64,000 nucleotides of DNA from Bactrocera neohumeralis (GCF_024586455.1 NC_065919.1:28248839-28312838); one strand, 5' to 3'. Counted from the first letter of the stretch, positions 22,260-33,149 are shown. Notes: generated by a model from the sequence alone, not told the origin. Program-made: numbers and translations.

Positions 22260-24040
22260 TCACACTGTAACATACAAATGTCAGAGGAATGTCACGTTGA
22301 AATCGGTCGGGTGTGTCTCGAGATATGTGGGATATGCATTTCAACCCCGGCTCCTTTAAAGCCTCTTATACCATCTCGATGATATGATTTAATTTCCTTG
22401 TTTTATATTATTTATTGCGATTATCAGATTTGTATCGTTGTTGGAGCTTTAATTTTTTAGGAGATATTCTTATATTAAACTTATTATCAGAGGGCGGGGT
22501 ATATTAAACCACGCACAAATTTTAAAAATTTTTACTCACAGGCGCCCCTTGCTACTGCGATACCCTTTGCCAAATTAGTGGCACAGTGCTTTTTTTATTT
22601 CGTGCTTAGTTACGGCACTTTATATGTTTTCGGTTAATGACGTTTTTGGTGTGGCAATGGAATATTATGAAAGAAATCTAATTAATCATTATGATTACCG
22701 AGCTGAAGTATTCGTTTTGGATTACTAATTGCAACCTTAATTAAATAGTAACTTTAATAATGTAATAACTCTAAGATACTGGAAATCCTACTTTTCAACT
22801 TTTCTATTTTTGTCTTTAACTAACACAGAGTTTCGTTCGCCAATGTACCGTTATTGTAACTGCATAACTAATCAATTTTGTACTCTAGTTTTAAATTCTC
22901 ATTACTAGTCTAACCTAGTTTGCCCAGCTACTCCTGAGTTGATTAATAGAGTTACCTTCAGAAATTAAGTATACATACTTTGTTATTGTTATTTATCTAC
23001 CAGAAATAAGTACAGATGACCGAGTGTATATATACGATGTACATAAGTATTGAATCATTTACCTAGCAGAGCAAAACAACGTGGAAATACGGTATTTAGT
23101 TAAGCATTTAAAAGTAATCAACTCTGAGTCGCAGTGCAAAAGTGGTGAATGAAATGTGGGTCGAGTGGAGATAGAGAATCGCTTGCAATGCAAAACCAAA
23201 GCAAAAAGCAAGAGTCCTAGTTACAGCACAAATTTATTATTGAGCAAAATCACTTTGAAATCACTTAGCCCCGTTAGTTCGGTACACAGTACCGTATACA
23301 TAGCTGTAAGCGTAAGCGATGCCAGAAACAGAAAATATGTTGCTGTTGTCAAACTGATTTTGTTTGGCTCTTTTCCAGCAAAGGAAATGAAAATCGAATG
23401 AATGTGCAAAAGTGGAATATATTTTTCCGAAGCATGTACCAAAAAACAGACGAAGTCAGATAACAAGAGAGGAAAGAGCAGAAAGCAAGTGAATGCTAAG
23501 GGAAAATTATGGCCATCGATTTCATTGTTTTGCTTCCTCCAAAGGAAAAAATACGAAAATATTGGAAAAAATGCAGCTTCTCCAAAATATGTGTCAAAAG
23601 GCCGGAAGAATGGAGATGCACAACACACATAAAATGGCCTTCATGTGAATTTCAATAAATTCGCATTTTCATTCGCCATTTCTTATATTTTTCATAACCA
23701 TTCGTTCGTTAGTTATTTTAATGGCATTACATATGCAGGGCTTCCCTTAGCCTTTCCTGCACAATTTTGCTGCATCAATGCATTGATATGTATCTCATGT
23801 GTATGCATGTGTGTGTGAGTGTCTATAAATACAGCCGCGTGCCAGTGGTTGCACGGTCCTTGAAATTCATTTTTCATTTTTCCTGTATTCGTTTAGCAAA
23901 GTCTTTCCGCAACAAACCACAGTCGAATTCAATGCTTGCATTTTCATTCATGCTCAAAGCTCGGATTTCTATAGATTTGCAAACATTAACGCTACGTTGG
24001 TTAAGTAGATACGCGCTGTTATGAAACTTTTAGACGCGAG
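22260..24040. other. No recognised gene
   Basis: Open frames at 23221-23628 (minus) and 23402-23632 (plus) overlap and have no recognisable domain. A GTGTGTGTG run lies near 23808-23818. I see no support for an exon. Confidence 0.4.
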
Positions 24041-24049
24041 ATAAAGGGT

Positions 24050-24910
24050 GCGAAACTCTTGCAATTTGCAAAATGAGAAACGTCACAGATTGACCAATAT
24101 ATAAGGTATATAAAATCAAGCGGGTGTTTGAAATTCTGAATATTAGCTATAAGAGGACTAGCGGAATTATTGCCCTGATCTCATCCATTTTAGGCAGGAA
24201 GATACACTGCAGCAGATTATTGGTAGTAGGTCAACCGGAAGTTCGAAAATATTTATACTAAGCATGTGTGGGCTGAAGAATGTATAGACCCGATTGTAAT
24301 CATTTTTGACACAAGTGATCACAAAATTATCCTCCTAAAATTTCAATGCTAGAAAACATAGATTGACAGATATGCCCGGTAAAAAATCAGCTACTAGGGT
24401 CCACATATTTGGTGTCTGGGTTCTTGAAAAGTTGTAGTCCGATTTCGATAGATTTTAGGTGTTAGATGAAACACCTTGAGCACACTATTTTTATAAAGTT
24501 TTATTTTGAGAACTTCATTGATGTTTCATTTCTTTATTGTCAAGTAGTAGCGGTAATAATTGGATTTCATTCATTTTTGCAGTGTATGAAAGGAATATTT
24601 GAGTAGCCTCACACACCAAATTTGATAGAAATTGATTCAGTGGTTCCTGAGGTATAGAATTTCACCTAAAGGTGCGCGTTGCCATGCCCATTGTTTATTT
24701 TTTATATCTGCTCATAATAACATAACGGTACTGTTAAAAACTACTAAAAGCGCGACAAATCAATGACTAAATACCAGAGATACTAAATTCTACCTACGAA
24801 ACGGTATGAGAGGGTTTTATAAAAGCCGTGGTCGAAATTGGACAATGGACACTGACCTCTTTTTGGTGAAACCACATATTTGGGGACCTGCTCTACTGAT
24901 TTGAACCAAA
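24050..24910 (+). repeat. Decayed copy of the hairpin-ended repeat family
   Basis: Shares AACCGGAAGTTCGAAAA followed by GCATGTGTGGGCTGAAG and a CGATTGTAATCATTTTTGACACA-like stretch (about 24228-24315) with 21400-21485 and with the reverse strand of 37845-37960. The remainder has the same noncoding, phrase-like composition as 29.4-29.7 kb. Ends were not found. Confidence 0.4.
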
Positions 24911-25052
24911 GTCGGTACATTACGCAATTTTAACATTCCTATGTCACAGTGTGAAAACGGGCGAAATTGGGCTACACCCACACCCACTTACCATATAACA
25001 CAATTTCAAATTTTATTTGATTCTTTCCTCTTCCGATATACAAATCAAAAAG

Positions 25053-25487
25053 CTAAAAAAATCTGCACGAATAACGTTCGTTATACAACTTACCTCGAGG
25101 GTTCCATTCCGAAAATTGTTTATATAATGGGTTGTCAAAAAAGTCTTGCGGTATTTTTATTGATTTTTTTTTTATTGAAATTGAAATGAATTTTTGATGA
25201 CTCATGCCCAGCTCTTGACCGATGCTACGGCTGCTACTATGCCGGTCTCTTTCGACCAATTCAGCGATTTTATCGCAATTTTCGACGACAGGCCTTCCGG
25301 AGCGTGGCGCATCTTCGACCTCCTCTACACCAGAACGAAAACGTTGAAACCATCGTTGTGCGGTAGAAATGGAAACTGTATCGGGTCCATAAACTGCACA
25401 AATTTTATTGGCGGCTTGAGATGCATTTTTGCCTTTATGGTAGTAGTACTGTAAAATATGCCGTATTTTCTCTTTATTTTGCTCCAT
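25053..25487 (-). CDS. mariner N-terminal DNA-binding domain only, frame runs out of the element
   Basis: ATG at 25487-25485 gives the same protein as the copy at 21884, with both helix-turn-helix blocks and the Arg-Ser-Gly-Arg-Pro linker intact. Differences seen include Ile to Leu near residue 10 and Gly-Gly to Gly-Val before the Glu-Glu-Val block. After the junction the frame passes through the inverted repeat and past the element end at 25127 to a stop at 25053, adding residues from flanking DNA. An upstream in-frame ATG at 25535 is possible, but the shared start is preferred because it is the conserved one. Confidence 0.65.
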   Translation of the reverse strand: MEQNKEKIRHILQYYYHKGKNASQAANKICAVYGPDTVSISTAQRWFQRFRSGVEEVEDAPRSGRPVVENCDKIAELVERDRHSSSRSIGQELGMSHQKFISISIKKKSIKIPQDFFDNPLYKQFSEWNPRGKLYNERYSCRFF

Positions 25488-25668
25488 GTTTGCGACGCTA
25501 TAACTCACGAACGACTTAAAAGAAACGACAATCAATCAAGCACGTGTTAGCGCGTGAAATGAGCTTTCCAAAAAGGTATAGCATGACCCGATGCGACGAA
25601 TAAAACTAGAACTACGCGCTTTCAGCGCCAACTAGCGAAAATACCGCAAGACTTTTTTGACAACCCAA
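25127..25668 (-). mobile_element. HTH-only mariner derivative, copy 2
   Basis: The plus-strand left end ATGGGTTGTCAAAAAAGTCT is preceded by TA (25125-25126); the right end is GACTTTTTTGACAACCCAA followed by TA. It has the same gene-to-inverted-repeat junction as copy 1, in the opposite orientation, with only scattered substitutions by eye, so insertion was probably recent. Confidence 0.88.
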
Positions 25669-25669
25669 T

Positions 25670-26470
25670 ATGTTCGTCTTTACTGAACTGACTTACACCT
25701 TACTTTTTCATGAAATTTAGTTTTTTTTTTTAATTAAACATATTCTAAATATATTGAAATTTACTCAAAAAATGTATGTTAATTATGTCTAATTTATTAT
25801 AATTGCCACTTTATTTGTTGTTATTTAATATGTCCTACCAAATGCTATAAATACTGAACATTTATTTCTTAAGTGCATAAAAATCAAAAACAATTGCTTT
25901 GATATGCTTCTTTGAACCACCCTCTATCCTTGGCCAAAAATACATATACCATACATATGTACTGATTATGCAATGAGCATATACTGGAGTTATTATACAT
26001 AGCTTATGCAATTAATAATGCAGCTTATAAAATTCAATAATTTCCTCTCATACCATATAGTCATGCACAACGTTATAGCAAATTTCGCCACATGCAATTA
26101 AGGATAAAAGTGTGATACAGAGGTGAGGAGCAGGCAAGCAGCTAAATTTGCTTTGATTATTTACTGAGTTTTCCCGGTTGAACTATTATACTCGTATGTG
26201 TTTATATAGTATATACATACATATATGTATGTACAACTAGTTAAATATGTAGATAGACAACAACGTATAGGAAAACATGCAGCGTAATATTTTGAAAAGT
26301 TTGGTTCAAGGATTTCAAAAATTTTCATCATTTTTTATGCGCTGCAGTGTATCAAAATATAGAAAAAAAAATATAGCTACTTCAATCAGAGACGACACTG
26401 GTTTCGATAGATTCTAACTCTATATTTTCACGTCCCTCCATCTCTCTCTCACACACTCTTAACAATAACG
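25670..26470. other. AT-rich DNA, no gene
   Basis: Very AT-rich, with TATGTATG-type runs near 26210-26235 and a TCTCTCTCACACAC stretch just before the element that starts at 26476. Nothing else is recognised. Confidence 0.5.
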
Positions 26471-26481
26471 TTAATCAGCCC

Positions 26482-26570
26482 TATTCTGCATTTCTACTCG
26501 AATCGAAATTTTCTCCGATTGGCAATTTTGGTATTCTGCGTTTCGATTCAACTTCGAAAATTCCAGAATA
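26482..26570. promoter_or_regulatory. Subterminal TATTCTG motif cluster, left end
   Basis: TATTCTG occurs at 26482-26488 (within the inverted repeat) and 26532-26538, and in reverse (CAGAATA) at 26564-26570. The first two are followed by similar bases (CATTTC and CGTTTC). Mirrored sites are at 27873-27879 and 27928-27934. Spaced repeats of one short motif at both ends are what a binding platform for the encoded Myb/SANT protein would look like; binding is an inference. Confidence 0.5.
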
Positions 26571-26674
26571 CATTGCGATCGTAATTATGTACGTTTTTGT
26601 ACGTTGAAGTTTTGTCGGCAGAAAGCCGTTATATATTCATTTTCGTGCACTTGGATAAAATAATTTCCTCAAAT

Positions 26675-27495
26675 ATGTAAGTAAAACTTTATGATTATAG
26701 TTCTAAAAGACATAATGATGGTGTCCTTGGTTGTTTGTGCTTAAATGATATTTTTTGATATGTTTGCAGGTCAAAAGTAACAACGGCAGAGCAATACGAA
26801 AAATTGTGTGATATGATGGCCACGAAAAGAGATATTGCGCAGGGCTTCCAAAAGCGACCGAAGGAAGAAGTACAGGAGTTTTGGGAGGAGGTTGCAAGGA
26901 ATTTAAATGCACTTGGCCCACCAACAAAAGATTCCAATACATGGAGAAAGGTAAGGTATTACCTACAATTAATTTTAAAAAATTAAGTTAAATCTAACGT
27001 TTTTGTGCAGGTCTGGATTGACTGGAAATGCTACATGAAGCGAAAATTATCGCATAACAAAAAAGAAAGGATGAGCACCGGTGGAGGTCCTTGCCTTTTA
27101 CAACGCATAAGCCCACTTGATGAAAAGGTGATAGCTTTGACGGGTTTGGAAACGGATGATATCCCTTCAACCAGTAGAGCTAGCAGCCAAAATAGAGAGG
27201 CGAGAGCAGACAAGCAGAGCACTTCTTCATTACTTAAGCAACAGATACAAATCAAAAAGAATTTTATGCAGAGACGAAAAAATTCAATGAAGCTGCCTTT
27301 GGTAAAATGGAAGAAGTTACTTCATATTTACGACACATGAATCGTTCTCTAGAAACTTTGGCGGAGACTGCAGTGAAGCAACTTGAAGAACAGAAGCGAC
27401 ACAATAGAATTAAGGAAGAGCTGGTGAAGGAAAAAGTAGAAATAAAAATGCAAATGCTAAGATTAGATCCAAATTATAAGCCGGATTCAAAGTAG
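26675..27495 (+). CDS. Myb/SANT-like (zeste-type) DNA-binding protein with two introns and one frameshift
   Basis: Exon 1 ends at 26676; intron 1 is 26677-26769 (GTAAGT to CAG); exon 2 is 26770-26950; intron 2 is 26951-27010 (GTAAGG to GTGCAG); exon 3 is 27011-27495. Intron 1 splits the start codon (AT in exon 1, G in exon 2). Exon 2 joins exon 3 in phase across Trp-Arg-Lys then Val-Trp-Ile-Asp-Trp. Residues about 6-80 form a Myb/SANT trihelix-like domain with Trp39, Trp59, Trp63 and Trp66. Then come a linker with Ser/Thr and a C-terminal coiled-coil segment (heptad-like Leu/Glu/Lys, 27307-27470). One base is missing in the A-run at 27254-27258, so the coiled coil lies in the next frame: a true null, or a sequencing error. 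The product would be about 220 residues if the frame were whole. An AATAAA lies at 27564. Likely role: binding the element's own ends. Confidence 0.75.
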
Positions 27496-27943
27496 TCATT
27501 TTTCAATTGTTAGCCTTTTATTTATTTTACTATTATTCATTTATATAACGAGCTGTGAAATGAAATAAAAGCATTTACTTTTTTAATATAGGAGCTGTAA
27601 AATGCACTGAATGCAATTGTTTTTATTTAATAGAATAATGTAGGGCATATTTTGAATAATGCATTGCTCTCCTCCTCTAGTAATATCGCTGCCGCTACTG
27701 ATTCCATGTTAGTGTTAAAAAAAAACGCGATATAATTTCTTTATTTTAATAAACCAACAATAATTTGTGTATTTTCGCTTTGTTATGTTTCATTTTCACA
27801 CGTTTCAAGGCAAACAGCTGACTTCGAAAGAGCTACAGCTCCTCCTCTTCTTCTTTCAATCCAATCGTAACTCAGAATACCTATTTTCGATTCAGACGGA
27901 GCGTAGAGCGGGAACGTAATCGAAATGCAGAATAGGGCTGAAT

Positions 27944-29170
27944 ATTCTGTGATCAAATTATTGTTCCGATTTTTAGAATTTTTATGTGCAACAGTGACTT
28001 TTGCAGTATTTTTCGCTTAACCGCAATGATGTTGTCACGAACGTGTTAACCAACTATCCTACTGTGCCTCCATTTTGCACCAGTTCAGACTTGATCCCCA
28101 AATCTGTACATCAAAACTAACGGTTTGTTTGAGTATGGAGTACCTACAAAAATACTTCCTCACATACATAACTATATATGTATGTATATACGTTGGTAAA
28201 GAAAATAATAAATTTGTGTATGAGACATTGTGGCGCCCAAAATTGAGCTACGTGCTTGCTACATACATTTCTATTTCCGCTTAATATTCGTGGTGAACGC
28301 TATTGTGCCCTGTAGATAAAACTTCACTTAGAGAATTAAATTTCCAACTCATAGTTAATCTGTTAGTTAGTCAGACAAGTTCTGAGAAGGTGCAATATTC
28401 TTTGAATTGTGGGATTGCAGAAAACGCTCTGAATGCAGCGAAAATAGTGGAAATGTGGTACAAATGGATTTCGAAATGCATGTCTTACTATTGCTCTACC
28501 GTTTTAGCCTCATTTAAATTTCAAATGCAATCTAAAATTTCAGAACATTATTAAGGAATCCTATCATATAAGATATATAGTTAGGCTGTCGGAGTAATAT
28601 TTCATTTTCGTAGGCTTTCTAAATTTCTCCCTTGAAATATTCTATTTGAATTTATCTGAAAGAAGTTACTTAAAATAGAACAAATATGCCTAAGGAAGGA
28701 ATAATTAATAAAAGATTTCAGTTTTTCAACAAATTATTTTAGTTGACTCAAAGCCAAAAATGAGTACAATAACACCAGTGGTATAAGCATGATAGTATAA
28801 GTATTGCTGTGACAGTTCGTCAACAATTTCCTACAGGGTAGCATTGTTATACATTTATAGGTATGACTTTACACATCTACGTATCAGGCCGTGTATACCA
28901 TATAAGTACCTTAGCAGAGAGGCAGCGTCACAGCTGTGCATAATTTACATAATCCTTTTCCGTGTAAGATATTTAATGCTCGAGAAATTTTACAAATGGT
29001 TAACCACTTGGAATATAAAAGCAAAGAATATTCAAAATAAGGCAAAAACAATGAAAAATGGCAAATCTTGTACGGCTAATTTTTTACAATTACAGCTGTC
29101 TAATGGATGCTCAAGCAAAAAGAAAAAGACTTAAGTAAAATAAGAAATGAAAAGCAGAAGAAACAGACCT
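27944..29170. other. No recognised gene
   Basis: Open frames at 28075-28284, 28303-28554 and 28844-29134 show no domain. A TATATGTATGTATATA run lies near 28170-28190. Confidence 0.45.
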
Positions 29171-29184
29171 TAGTAGAAAACAAA

Positions 29185-29883
29185 TAAGGGCGTGGTAAAA
29201 TCGGTTGTAACTTAACAACTCACGCAATTCCAAAGGCTCAAAGCCGGGAGGTACTTTCAAACTCAATTTAGATATCTGTGATATAAACTCAGCCAAAGAG
29301 AATAACTGAACATTTTGGGTATGTCAGAAAAAGGTCAAGCGGAAAAACGGATCTTATATTATTTTATATCAGGTATATGGGCCTTAGACCATAATAATAT
29401 TTTCCCCGAATTTCACAGATTTACCAATATTTTCGGTAAAAAGGCATTCACGAGAACTGGGTTCTACACAATTAATATATGGGACATTGTTATGGTCCAA
29501 TTTCGAGAATTTTTAAACGTGAGATGGCTTAACTTATGGACACTATTTGTGCAGAGTTTTATTTCGATAATGGCATGGACTCTATTTTTTCCAATTATTG
29601 ACATTTTGTGGGCGTGGCAAAGGTTTGATCCTGCCAATCCACAATACCGATTTTCCTATAGATCTAAAGAACAGGTGTACTAAGTTTCATCAAGATGTCA
29701 TAATTCTACTCAACGTTCAGCGTGCAGGAACAGTTGGATGGACACACAGTGAACCGGAATCCAACTCGTTTCGTTATACTGATCATTTATATATATAAAA
29801 CTGAATTCTATAGCTATTTTGCTTAGTTTTAAGTGTTACCAAGGTTATTATACTCTGTAGCAACATGTTGCGAGAGCATAACA
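29185..29883 (+). repeat. Hairpin-ended noncoding repeat (second INE-like family)
   Basis: The 3' end carries a stem-loop: TACTCTGTAGCAACA followed by TGTTGCGAGAGCATA (29850-29880). Before it come CTGATCATTTATATATATA (about 29778-29797) and AGTGTTAC (about 29832), in the same order as CTGATCATTTATATATATA, GGGTGTTACAA and the terminal hairpin of the INE-1-like copy A. This parallel suggests the family also ends in Helentron style. The body has no coding content. Partial relatives lie at 21190-21560, 24050-24910 and, in reverse, 37845-37990. Confidence 0.5.
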
Positions 29884-29889
29884 AGAGGA

Positions 29890-30550
29890 GCACGATTTCT
29901 AAACATTGAATGCTTGTTGCAAGTCCGCATATGTGAATGTTACACCTATATATACACATATCTACAAGCATATAATTACTGACACGTTTCCGTTGCCAGC
30001 TGGAAAAAATAGGTATTTCAAAACCAGCAAGACTACGTTCCACACATGACCTTGTAAAGTAGCGGCCTTAAAACGTATGGGCACACATCTACATATTAAA
30101 TACCGTACTAAATATACATACTTATACTATGTAACGGTTTCATGAATCGGCAATTGCCGTAGCAGCTGCTACTTTGCCCATTGGAGTCAAGGGGTGAATA
30201 CGTGAAGTGGCTTAGTGAGCTCCTGTGTGTGTTTAGTGTACGATTTTTACTTCGAAAGGTAATGCTTATATCAAGCTGGCTAGCTCACTGAGGCAGTTCT
30301 CAGCATAGTATTTTAGTTTGGAATTCTTTGGGTAGTAGGTAAAAGCAGCACAAATCTCAAAATTATTCAAGAGTTTTTGGATTGTAGGCCCCAGTAGTGA
30401 ACACAATATTTGATTTCACAAATATATGTACAGAAAAACCGAATTAATCTCCTCCAAGATATTTAACTTCCACTTATTTAAATCTTTTGACTCGCTCTCT
30501 CTTGACAGAGGGATTATACTGTTCTTATCATGCTACTGTCTTCTGGGTAA
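29890..30550. other. No recognised gene
   Basis: AT-rich DNA with no recognised feature. Confidence 0.45.
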
Positions 30551-30560
30551 GTTCGGTTTA

Positions 30561-30620
30561 GGTTAGGTTAGGTTAGGTTAGGTTAGGTTAGGTTAGGTTA
30601 GGTTAGGTTAGGTTAGGATA
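30561..30620 (+). repeat. (GGTTA)11 array, equal to the TTAGG telomere motif
   Basis: Eleven uninterrupted GGTTA units at 30561-30615, preceded by GGTTTA and followed by the variant GGATA. The permuted unit TTAGG is the ancestral arthropod telomere repeat, which flies have lost from their chromosome ends. The array abuts the 3' end of the minus-strand RNase H retroelement at 30640-31500, so in element sense the tail would read TAACC repeats. It is therefore more likely a retroelement tail or a fly microsatellite than a telomere remnant. Confidence 0.85.
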
Positions 30621-30639
30621 GATGGCTGATCTCACGTGG

Positions 30640-31500
30640 ACTGCTACATGTACATAGTTCTTTGGGAACCCATAGAAAGTAAGATCTCCTGTGTTCGAAC
30701 TTATAAATTAGCAAAACGCTTAGGAGCCAATGCACATTTGCACAGGTTATTTAATTTTAACTCCCGCCTGTTCGGTGGGATGTCTGAAGGTATGCGCTCC
30801 AAAGTGCCATACGCGGTACAGCAAGAAAGAAGTGTTGAGTTGTTTCCACCTTATCTTCTTTAATACAACTTCTGCAAATGGTGTCTGGTAAGATTCTCAA
30901 CCTTACAGCATGGACGCCAAAAGGACAATGGCTTGTTAAAAGCCCCACAACAAGGGAGAGGCTAGCCTTACTGCGCGAAAAAATCTCCTGAGATCGATCG
31001 TTGGCCAAAAGGCTTTTACGGCAGCGCATGTCCCAATGTTCCCACAAGCTTCCGCGAAGCCCAGCTATTTAGCAGTAGAACACAAGAAGCGGCAATCCAC
31101 TCCCATTCCATCCTTAGCGGTTCTAGGGTGCCTTTCCTTGCTAGCTCATCAGCTTACAATTTCCCACAATTCCACTATGGCCTGACACTCATACCAGTCT
31201 TATCACAAAGACACTCAATGCTACTGATAGCGAGATTAGGCACTTCTCAATCAACCCTGTAAATGAGTTCAAAGTGGCCCTTCTGATATCGGAGTGAATG
31301 GTCACTTTTCTGAAGGAGGCTGCACTCCGGAACAGCCCTTCCACTGCTACCTTATTGGCTGACAGTAAACCCCTCCACCAACCATTCCACCAAGCTTTGA
31401 CCCATCCGTAGAAAAGCTCACTGCCCCTCCCCTCCAACGGCTTCTTTCCAACCATTGCTCCCTCAACGGTATTTGAGTAGAGAAAGAGCTGCCAGAGTTT
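30640..31500 (-). pseudogene. RNase H and C-terminal end of a non-LTR retrotransposon
   Basis: Minus strand, in order: Ser-Thr-Asp-Gly-Ser-Lys-Leu-Gly-Gly (about 31405, first RNase H block), Val-Thr-Ile-His-Ser-Asp-Ile-Arg (about 31300), the late block Ala-Asp-Glu-Leu-Ala-Arg-Lys-Gly-Thr (31130-31156), then Leu-Thr-Ser-His-Cys-Pro-Phe-Gly-Val-His (about 30920) and a Cys-Arg-Ser-Cys pair with a downstream His (about 30870), the C-terminal zinc-binding segment seen in I-related elements. Several frame changes and a deletion between the first two RNase H blocks (the middle Glu block is not clear) make it inactive. It shares its family with 11420-11890. The 5' part with EN and RT is absent, so it is a 5'-truncated insertion ending in the GGTTA array. 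Confidence 0.75.
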
Positions 31501-31529
31501 GGTTTGGCGACTCCATGATCTAAGTGATC

Positions 31530-33140
31530 CGGTATGAAGCCGAATTTAACTTTCTTCTTATTATTTTATTCAATCAGTACTTTTCTTGAAAAACTTAAAT
31601 TCTCGGCCTTCCAAAGTCACTTCTCACAATTTCAAGCTTTCATCCATAGTAGACGCCTTCAGATATACTCAGCTGCTTTTCCGTGCACAGATGCGATGCG
31701 ACCTCGGTCTTCGGTGTAACACCTACAAGAAAAGGTCTTGAATGAGGCAAGTTTCCACGGTTTTATTAATTTGCGAGATCTCAGATGCCCCACAGTCGGG
31801 CCTACATATCCAAAGTTTTTTTCCACCCAGAACTGCTATCTCAGGGATATTCTTCACAACTATCTGGAAAGTATTCTGTTTCTAAAACCACAACAAAACA
31901 ACTAGCATCATTAAATGCTACTTTTATATGGTGTTGTTAAAGACCCGTCCAAAAGCTGTTCAGAAGTTCAAAAGCAGCATAAAAGATATAGAAAATCTCT
32001 AATTATCCCGTTAAAAATACGGTACAGGCAACTTAAAAATAAAAAAAGGAAACAAAGTATAACACATGAATGATGAATTGAATTTAGCCGCGAATTCTCA
32101 AAGCATACCCTACAGGTACATACATACATATAACATACCTAGGAATGTGGGCAATGTTGTTGTATGGGTGTCAGTTACCTGCAGATTTTTATGGCGAAAT
32201 TAAATTCTTGTTAAGCTAAAGAACAAGTGAAATGAGCAGAGGCGAGACTAATTTTATGGCCACAAAAATAGAAGAAAATCGATTTGCAGCTTGTGCACAC
32301 ATACACGCATGTAAATGTGTGTGTTAATGGCTGACATGGCTGACATGTCTGGCTGATTGCGACTACGAATAAGGTTATGAAGAAACACGATGGAATTACC
32401 GAGCAAGTGGTTTGTACTAACATACTAACATTTATGTATGTGACTTCCACATATACGACTACTTAGACATGAAGAAAAGCAAAGCATATGCCTTGATAAA
32501 TAAGTATATACGAGTATATTCTAAATGCTTGTCTTTTGCATGTTTTGCTAACGAGATAAATATGTAGGCAGCTAACATAAGTTGGTTGTTATACTATCGT
32601 TATATATACATACGTACAAATATTCTTAAGACATACATATATGTACATATACATATAGCACTAAAATACATTTATATGCCCGCGTATGTATAAACTTTGC
32701 AGATTTTCCCTTTCCGTTATGAACGTTGTACTATTAAGGAACATGTGCTCACCGACAATAAAAATGTCTACGTGGTGGCATATATTATAGACACATACAC
32801 AGGCAAACAAGCCTATATAAATTCACGTGCGTTAAATTTTAGTTGCCTATCCCTTCGTTAAAACATCGATAAAGACACGGAGAACACATTTCATGACTCA
32901 CTTTGTACGAGTATATATACATATAGCCTCAAAGAGCGAAAGCCCAAGCACTGTATAGTTATTTTTGTTCTAATATGTGACACACATAAATTTCAAAATT
33001 GGTGGCTTGAGACCTACACTACTCGCGTTTTTGGTATTTTAGGGTTATGCCGTCACAACCATAAACCCAAATTAGAAATAAAGCCGAAATTTGAAACAAC
33101 GTCGCAACCAACCTCGCACCAACAATCTACCGTTCCAACA
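31530..33140. other. No recognised gene; TACATA-type simple sequence
   Basis: Contains many short TACATA/ATATGT runs (for example 32110-32130 and 32600-32660) typical of AT-rich noncoding fly DNA. No gene or element end is recognised. Confidence 0.45.
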
Positions 33141-33149
33141 CTGTCGGCA

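Larger units (their letters stand above)
26476..27940 (+). mobile_element. Harbinger-like element carrying only a Myb/SANT gene
   Basis: A 1465-bp unit bounded by perfect 19-bp terminal inverted repeats (CAGCCCTATTCTGCATTTC), flanked on both sides by the direct repeat AAT (26473-26475 and 27941-27943), a 3-bp duplication as in PIF/Harbinger elements. Inside each end a second inverted copy of the TATTCTG core occurs at similar depth (26532 and 27879). The only gene is an intron-containing Myb/SANT-like gene on the plus strand; there is no room for a DDE nuclease gene. PIF/Harbinger elements normally encode both a nuclease and a Myb-like protein, so I infer a derivative that lost or never carried the nuclease. 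The superfamily is inferred from the 3-bp duplication and gene type, not from a transposase. Confidence 0.75.

Noticed and set aside
23221..23632. Open frames of 135 codons (minus) and 76 codons (plus) in the same place
   Set aside because: Hydrophobic, low-complexity translation, no domain, and overlap on both strands. No splice or start context supports a gene.
25194..25454. Plus-strand 86-codon open frame, also seen at 41801-42061 and, in reverse, at 21818-22177
   Set aside because: It recurs only because it is antisense to the conserved HTH frame in each mariner derivative.
30553..30620. Interstitial telomere or chromosome-end remnant
   Set aside because: Flies lack TTAGG telomeres and the array touches a retroelement 3' end, so a tail or microsatellite is the simpler reading.
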